19,623 nt of DNA. Origin: an uncultured Verrucomicrobiae bacterium. GTDB taxonomy: Bacteria > Verrucomicrobiota > Verrucomicrobiia > Verrucomicrobiales > Akkermansiaceae. Location: positions 1-19,623 of the forward strand of contig CALGOH010000096.1 in assembly GCA_937957985.1 (NCBI GenBank), in the 5' to 3' direction. How positions within the stretch are numbered: the first letter of the stretch is position 1; the number at the start of each line of letters is the position of its first letter. This document shows positions 13,535 to 19,623 of this stretch, piece after piece. Below the pieces are notes generated by a model. The model was not told the DNA's origin. It searched no databases and saw only the letters and a list, made by a program, of their open reading frames with translations. The position numbers and the translations under genes were made by a program.

Positions 13535-14893
13535 TCAGCCCATCACCGCGCGCAGGATCTCGCCGTAAACGTCCTCGGCGCTCGAAACCCCGCCGCTTCC
13601 CCCGAGCAACACCGGCTTCTCGCCATCCGGCACCACGTCCCTCCCGTGCGAGCCCCTCACAAGCCGCGCGTCCAGAGGAACGACCTCCAGCAAACCGCGC
13701 ATGCCGAGTTTCTTCTTCGCCAGGAACTTCGCCACCTCCCACTTCGGGAAACGGATCGCCGGATCGATGAACAGCTCGGCCGGGTCGTAGCCCGGCTTGC
13801 GGTGGATGTCCACGGTCCGCGCGAAGTCCGGAGCCCGTGCGTCGTCCTCCCAGTAGTAGTAGGTGAACCATGCGTCCGGTTCGGCCACCACCACGAGATC
13901 ACCCGCCCGTTGCGAGCCGACCCCGTCGCCCCACATCTCCCCGGACGCCCGCACTTCCGCCACGCCATCGAGCTCGCTCAGGAAGCCACGGACCTCGCCC
14001 AGCATCGGGGCATCCCGCACATACACATGGGCCACCTGATGATCGGCCACCGCAAACACCCGGCATCCGCCGGCATCGAGCGTCTCGCGACCGAGTTCGT
14101 CCTTCATCTGGAGCCATCCCTTCTCCCGGAAACTGCGGTTGAGATGCACCGGATGGTTCACCGGAGAGATCCCATACTCCGAGACCACCAACGGCCTCAC
14201 GCCACGGGATTCGTAGTAGTCGATCAGCTCCCCCGCCACGGTGTCGATGTTCCCGAGCTCGACTTCCATCCCGGGCGCTCCCGGACCGAGCTTCTGCAGA
14301 CCGTAGTCCAGGTGCGGCAGGTAGACGAGGCTCAGCGTGGGCGACTCCCGTTCCTCCGTCCAGCGGGCCGCCGCGGCGATCCACTCGGAACAGGCGATCC
14401 CCGCGGCCGGCCCCCAGAACGACGGAAACGGGAACTCGCCGAGCGCCGCCTTCACCTTCTCGCGCAGGTCCATCGGCTGGGTATGGATGTCGAAAACCTT
14501 CCGCCCATCCGCCGGGTAGAGCGGCCTCGGCGTCATCGCGAAGTCCGCCGAGGAATGCATGTTGTACCACCAGAAGAGCTTCGCGCAGGTGAACCCGGGA
14601 TCGCGGTCGCGGAGTTCCTCCCAGACCTTCCGGCCGCGGACGAGGTGGTTGCTCTGTTTCCAGAAACGCACCTCGGCGCTCTCCCGGTCGTACCAGCCGT
14701 TGCCGACGATGCCATGTTCGCGGGGGCAGGTTCCGGTGAGCATCGACGACTGCGCCGTGCAGGTCACCGCCGGAAATGCCGGCCGGAAGGACTGGCGTCC
14801 CGCCTTCCCGGCAAAGGCCGTCAGCCGCGGCATCGATGGACCGAGGAGCGACCCCGAAAGGCCGACGACGTTGATCACCGCGACGCGCTGCAT
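13535..14893 (-). CDS. Nucleotide pyrophosphatase/phosphodiesterase-like protein
   Basis: This 452-aa protein of the alkaline phosphatase superfamily (type I phosphodiesterase) shows FPAVTCTAQSSMLTGTCP (40-57) and EHGIVGNGWYD (59-69), the region of the nucleophilic threonine (T44). It resembles the nucleotide pyrophosphatase subfamily I know from cyanobacterial and bacteroidetal ebo-type clusters, including RFWKQSNHLVRG (76-87). No signal peptide is seen. Residues normally binding metal are partly changed. The N-terminal DG is VG (NVVGLSG), the PDxxGHxxGP motif reads LDYGLQKLGP (D196 kept, His to Gln200), and SDHGM reads SEYGI (E239, Y240). GSHG (H416) is retained. The substrate is unknown. 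The ATG at 14891-14893 precedes the first beta strand. The gene is divergent from ackA (124-bp gap); no ebo genes are in view. Confidence 0.8.
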   Translation of the reverse strand: MQRVAVINVVGLSGSLLGPSMPRLTAFAGKAGRQSFRPAFPAVTCTAQSSMLTGTCPREHGIVGNGWYDRESAEVRFWKQSNHLVRGRKVWEELRDRDPGFTCAKLFWWYNMHSSADFAMTPRPLYPADGRKVFDIHTQPMDLREKVKAALGEFPFPSFWGPAAGIACSEWIAAAARWTEERESPTLSLVYLPHLDYGLQKLGPGAPGMEVELGNIDTVAGELIDYYESRGVRPLVVSEYGISPVNHPVHLNRSFREKGWLQMKDELGRETLDAGGCRVFAVADHQVAHVYVRDAPMLGEVRGFLSELDGVAEVRASGEMWGDGVGSQRAGDLVVVAEPDAWFTYYYWEDDARAPDFARTVDIHRKPGYDPAELFIDPAIRFPKWEVAKFLAKKKLGMRGLLEVVPLDARLVRGSHGRDVVPDGEKPVLLGGSGGVSSAEDVYGEILRAVMG

Positions 14894-15017
14894 GCCCGAC
14901 GACTTTCCCCCCTGCGCCCATCGGCGCGAGGAAAATCGGAACCGGCCCGAAGCACTGCCGAAACTCCCGGTCGATTTGCGGAGCAATTCGCCCGCGATCT
15001 GCTTGCCTCTACCCCGC

Positions 15018-16219
<1,202 letters not shown>

Positions 16220-16223
<4 letters not shown>

Positions 16224-18337
16224 AACCCGCCTTCTTCCTCTCACCTTCATCGGTGGATGTCGGCCTCACCACCGTCTCGCTCGGCCTTGGCCGTGCCTTG
16301 CAGCGGCGCGGCGTGTCGGTCGCCTTCGTCAAACCGATCGCCCAGCAACGCGCCGACGCCTCGGAAGGTGAACGATCGGCGGCATACGCCGAGAGCGCCC
16401 TGGGCATCCGTCCAACGGAGCCGATTCCCTATGCAGAGGCTTCCGAATGGCTGCACGAGGGCAAACTCCAGGACCTGATGGAGCGGATCATCGAGGTCTT
16501 CGAATCCTCGACCCGGGAATCGGATGTCGCGGTCGTGGAAGGCCTCATCGTCAATCAGGCCGATCTCGCATCCGCCCGACTCAATCTTGCGATCGCACGC
16601 GCTCTCGACGCTCGCGTGTTGCTCGTCGATGCCTTCACCGACCCGGACGTCAAGGCGCTTCAGAACCGCCTGCACGCCGCCAGTTCGAGCTACGGTGGAG
16701 TCCGTAGCTCAAGGGTGGCCGGCTGCATCCTGAACAAGGTCCCCGCGGGGGTATGCGGCCCCACCCGCAACGATTGGCGCAGCGCACTGGATTGCCTCCG
16801 CGACAAGGTCCCGGACTTTCGCGACGGCACGCTGCAGCTCGTCGGCTGCATTCCGGGAAACCCCGCACTCCTCCAGTGCCGGACACTCGACATCGCCCGA
16901 CATCTCGGTGCCGGGATCGCCACCGAGGGGGAGATTGCCAACCGCCGGGTCACCTCGGTCAAGATGGTGGCCCGGACCGTTCCCAACCTCCACGACACCT
17001 TCACCCCCGGCTCGCTGCTGCTCACGCCGGCCGACCGCGACGACATCCTGATGGCCACATCCCTGGCGGCGATCAAGGGCATCCCGCTCGCCGGCCTCGT
17101 CCTGACCGGGTCGGACACGATCACCCTCGACCCCTCCGTCCGCGAACTGTGCTCACCGGCCGCCGAATCGGGACTTCCGGTGCTGCTCGCCCCGGGCAGC
17201 AGCTACAGCGTCGTCAACGCCATCGGGCGACTCAACACCGAGATCCCCATCGACGACCACGAGCGCCTCGAGGCCACTCTCGATTTCATCGCCCGCCATC
17301 TCGACTGCGACTGGCTCATCAACGAGGGAATCGACCAGCAACTCGAGGTGCTGCTCTCGCCTCCCGCCTTCCGATTCCGCCTCGCCGAGCGCGCCCGTGC
17401 CGCCGACCGCCGCATCCTGCTCCCCGAGGGGGACGAACCGCGCACGATCGCCGCCGCCGTGAGCTGCCACCAGCGCGGCATCGCCCGCTGCGTACTCATT
17501 GGCGACCCCGCGGAGATTCGCGCCAAGGCGTCCGGCCTCGATATTCCGCCCGAGATCGAGATCCTCGATCCCGCTCCCATCCGCCAACGCTACGTCAAGC
17601 CGCTCGCGGAGATGCGGCGCCACAAGGGCCTCACCGAGGCGATGGCGGCCGAACTGCTGGAGGACAACGTCTACCTCGCCACCGTGATGCTCGCTCTCGA
17701 CGAGGCCGATGGCATGGTGTCCGGCGCGGTGCATTCGACCGCCTCGACCATCCGTCCCGCCCTCCAACTCATCGGCACCGCCGCCGAGGCGAAGGCGGTC
17801 TCCTCGGTCTTCTTCATGTGCCTGCCCGACCAGGTGCTCGTCTACGGCGACTGCGCGGTGAACCCGAACCCCGACGCCGAGACGCTCGCCGACATCGCGA
17901 TCCGCAGCGCGGAAAGCGCCGAGACATTCGGGATCACGCCGCGCGTCGCGATGATCAGCTACAGTACCGGCGAGTCGGCCGGCGGCGCCGAGGTCGAGAA
18001 GGTCCGCACCGCCACCCGCCTCGCCCGCCGGATGCGACCCGATCTCCTGATCGACGGTCCGCTGCAGTACGACGCCGCGGCCATCCCCGAGATCGCGAAG
18101 AGCAAGGCGCCCGACAGTCCGGTGGCCGGCAATGCCACGGTCTTCATCTTTCCCGACCTGAACACCGGCAACACCACCTACAAGGCCGTCCAGCGATCGG
18201 CCAAGGTCGTCTCGATCGGTCCGATGCTCCAGGGTCTGCGAAAGCCGGTCAACGACCTCTCCCGCGGGGCTCTGGTCGATGACATCATCTACACCATCGC
18301 CCTCACCGGCGCGCAGGCGGGAGGGCCGGTGAAATGA
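16220..18337 (+). CDS. pta: Phosphate acetyltransferase, long form
   Basis: Pta converts acetyl-CoA and phosphate to acetyl-phosphate and CoA. With 705 aa it is the long form (E. coli Pta has 714). The N-terminal BioD-like P-loop region starts with SPSSVDVGLTTVSLGLGRAL (8-27) and FVKPIAQ; a DRTGG region covers roughly 215-330. The catalytic PTA_PTB domain begins near residue 395 (RRILLPEGDEPRTIAAA). It includes MVSGAVHSTASTIRPALQLI (499-518), VAMISYSTGESAGGAEVEK, DGPLQYDAAAIPEIAKSKAPDSPVAG and VFIFPDLNTGNTTYKAVQR. The start ATG overlaps the ackA stop; no Shine-Dalgarno sequence is visible, so translation probably depends on coupling. The gene ends 34 bp from the convergent PEP-CTERM gene. The N-terminal domain suggests allosteric control by metabolites as in E. 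coli. Confidence 0.97.
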
Positions 18338-18371
18338 GCGGCAGCAGACGTCCAATCACGCAAGCAACCCG

Positions 18372-19031
18372 TCACCGACGCCCTTCCCAACGCGACCGCT
18401 TCCTGCGGAGAAGCAACATCGCCGCCAGACCGAACATCACACATGATTCCGGCTCCGGAATTACCGTCAGGTTCAAGGTCCAGCTTTCGAGGGTCGAAGT
18501 CGCACCGGCAGCCTGGTCAGCGACAAACAGCGTCCATGTGCCGTTCGGATCGATGCCGTGGAAGCTGTCGAACAATGCGGTCCGCGCATCGGTATCGAGC
18601 ACCGAAGCCGGATCGGTCTCCCTGCCGTCGGGCTGAAAGGTTCCGGTCACGTTCGCTCCCGAAAGCGGCAAGCCGACATGCACATCCGTTGCGGCGCCGT
18701 CGGCAAGGGTGATGTCCATGCCGGAAGAAGCCGCACCGTCCGGGTTCGAGGAGGTCCGGCCGGGTCGGTTCAGCAGGACGGTGAATCCGGTGTCACTCAC
18801 CAGGTAGCAGTAGAGATCACCATTCCATCCCCCGCTGAAGACCAGGTTCACCGAAAGATCGACCACCACTCCCGGGTCCTGACCGCTGATCGTGATGGCG
18901 TCCACCACTCCGACATCGTCATTGTCCGGGACCACCGTTCCCACCGTCGAGGTTTCGGAAACGAAGTATGTCGCCGCCGTGGCTGGGATCGCCAGCAACG
19001 TCATCAACGGCATGTGTCGGAGTGGATTCAT
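18372..19031 (-). CDS. PEP-CTERM protein with P-domain-like region
   Basis: This 219-aa exported protein has an N-terminal signal (about 1-20, cleavage likely after TAA). Its core (about 40-188) resembles the proprotein convertase P-domain (P/Homo B), with VVDLSVNLVFSGGWNGDL and a terminal FDSFHGIDPNGTWTLFVAD...LESWTLNLTV. The C-terminus is a PEP-CTERM sorting signal: IPEPES (190s), a short hydrophobic stretch (SCVMFGLAAMLLL) and an RRKR cluster. Such signals are cut by exosortase, which places proteins in the outer envelope or matrix; no exosortase gene is in view. I chose the ATG at 19029-19031 because it places the signal peptide correctly; a TTG at 19061 in frame is an alternative. It lies 26 bp after the stop of the next gene on the same strand, so they are probably co-transcribed. 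Confidence 0.83.
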   Translation of the reverse strand: MNPLRHMPLMTLLAIPATAATYFVSETSTVGTVVPDNDDVGVVDAITISGQDPGVVVDLSVNLVFSGGWNGDLYCYLVSDTGFTVLLNRPGRTSSNPDGAASSGMDITLADGAATDVHVGLPLSGANVTGTFQPDGRETDPASVLDTDARTALFDSFHGIDPNGTWTLFVADQAAGATSTLESWTLNLTVIPEPESCVMFGLAAMLLLRRKRSRWEGRR

Positions 19032-19057
19032 GAGTTCCAATCGGAGGAGAAGATCCT

Positions 19058-19623
19058 TCAACGGGCGAGCCGGTAGTAGGCATTCGGATGCGGTGGATCG
19101 GCGTCGGTATGAAATACCTGTCCGTTGCTCGCGGCCGTGACCGTCGCGATGTCCTGCCAGTTGGACAGGTCGGTGCTGCGCTGCACGCGATACTCGCGGC
19201 CGGGAATTCCCCAGAAGCGCACCTCGGCATCGTTCGATCCGTTCATGGTCACGCTCGCGGGATTGCGGGTGTGGCTCGAGCCATCACCAGCCGCCGGGCG
19301 GATCGTCACGCTCACCGGCGCCGTGGTCGAGGCCCCGAACTCGTCGGACACCGTCACCTGGAAACTGTCCGGACCGCTGACGCCGATGGGCGCTTCGTAG
19401 GTGATCGCGCTTTCTCCAAGCGTCACGACCCCTCCCTGGACCGAACCCGGACCGGCGGCGGTGACCCCGAAGCCGTGGCCCTCCGGATCGGAGACTCCCG
19501 CGAGAAGTTTCACCAATGAGATCGGCGCGGAACCCTCCTCATCGACCGCGATGGCATAGCCGCTGAAATTCGGTGGCAGGTTCGGCTCGAAATTCGCAAC
19601 CACCGAGATGTCCGAGGTCACCG
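19058..19623 (-). CDS. Large secreted multi-domain protein, 5' partial
   Basis: Only the last 187 or so residues are visible; the frame is open through the right edge, so the N-terminus and most domains are outside. The part near the edge (DISVVANFEP) looks like the end of a bacterial InlB-like repeat. An Ig/cadherin-like beta domain follows (about 20-110, ISLVKLLAGVSDPEGH to DSFQVTVSDEFGAS). The C-terminus (WGIPGREYRVQRSTDL... to NAYYRLAR) is a beta-rich end region common in large verrucomicrobial surface proteins (established only from my memory of such proteins). There is no PEP-CTERM tail. Function cannot be named; an extracellular adhesin-like or enzyme-bearing protein is likely. Its neighbour downstream is the PEP-CTERM protein. 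Confidence 0.7.
   Translation of the reverse strand, partial: VTSDISVVANFEPNLPPNFSGYAIAVDEEGSAPISLVKLLAGVSDPEGHGFGVTAAGPGSVQGGVVTLGESAITYEAPIGVSGPDSFQVTVSDEFGASTTAPVSVTIRPAAGDGSSHTRNPASVTMNGSNDAEVRFWGIPGREYRVQRSTDLSNWQDIATVTAASNGQVFHTDADPPHPNAYYRLAR

Noticed and set aside
14894..15017. Promoter of the ackA-pta operon
   Set aside because: Several weak hexamers (for example TTGCGG near 14976) exist, but none pairs convincingly with a -10 box, so no site is listed.
18334..18636. A 100-codon plus-strand frame whose ATG overlaps the pta stop
   Set aside because: The ATGA overlap looks operon-like, but the frame is antisense to the PEP-CTERM gene, which has a signal peptide, a domain and a sorting signal.

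Overview
The window is GC-rich (mostly G/C third positions, short intergenic gaps) and looks like a chromosomal segment of a verrucomicrobium, probably close to the Luteolibacter/Haloferula/Verrucomicrobiae group. The clues are a PEP-CTERM protein next to a large secreted protein with a C-terminal region of the type common in that phylum, a POT transporter with a large soluble insert, a lysine-rich histone-H1-like tail, heptameric intergenic repeats, and start codons that mostly lack a Shine-Dalgarno sequence. This assignment is inference; no 16S or other taxonomic marker gene is present. There is no phage, IS element or CRISPR array, and no gene-free stretch longer than about 205 bp.

Layout, left to right. 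1-1062: 3' part of an AI-2E family transporter (+). 1159-2148: Na+/Ca2+ antiporter of the YrbG type (-), converging on it across a hairpin-rich gap. 2304-3416: leuB (+), preceded by four heptamers and a hairpin. 3534-4171: vapB and vapC (+), overlapping. 4244-5251: fabH (+). 5251-5355: an inverted pair of GGAAGAC/GTCTTCC heptamer arrays filling the whole gap. 5356-7227: POT peptide transporter (+) with a soluble insert resembling the pseudopilin GspG C-terminus. 7257-8063: tatD (+). 8160-9526: LysM lipoprotein and a secreted thioredoxin-fold protein (+), overlapping at ATGA.

9673-10401: a BlaI/MecI-type winged-helix protein fused to a roughly 118-residue lysine/alanine tail, closed by a clear terminator. 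10606-10680: tRNA-Val(GAC). 10706-11560: a SirB1/transglutaminase-like protein (+). 11586-12653: a short phosphotransacetylase-family protein (-). 12732-13526: PHP-type histidinol phosphatase (+). 13535-14893: a nucleotide pyrophosphatase/phosphodiesterase-like protein (-). 15018-18337: ackA and full-length pta (+), overlapping at ATGA. 18372-19623: a PEP-CTERM protein with a P-domain and the 3' part of a large secreted protein (-).

Working together: ackA-pta form the acetate/acetyl-CoA overflow module (acetyl-CoA to acetyl-phosphate to acetate plus ATP), and a divergent Pta-like protein is encoded 2.4 kb away on the other strand. leuB, fabH and the histidinol phosphatase are separate housekeeping biosynthesis genes. 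The less ordinary parts are the BlaI-H1 fusion, the heptamer arrays and the insert in the POT transporter.
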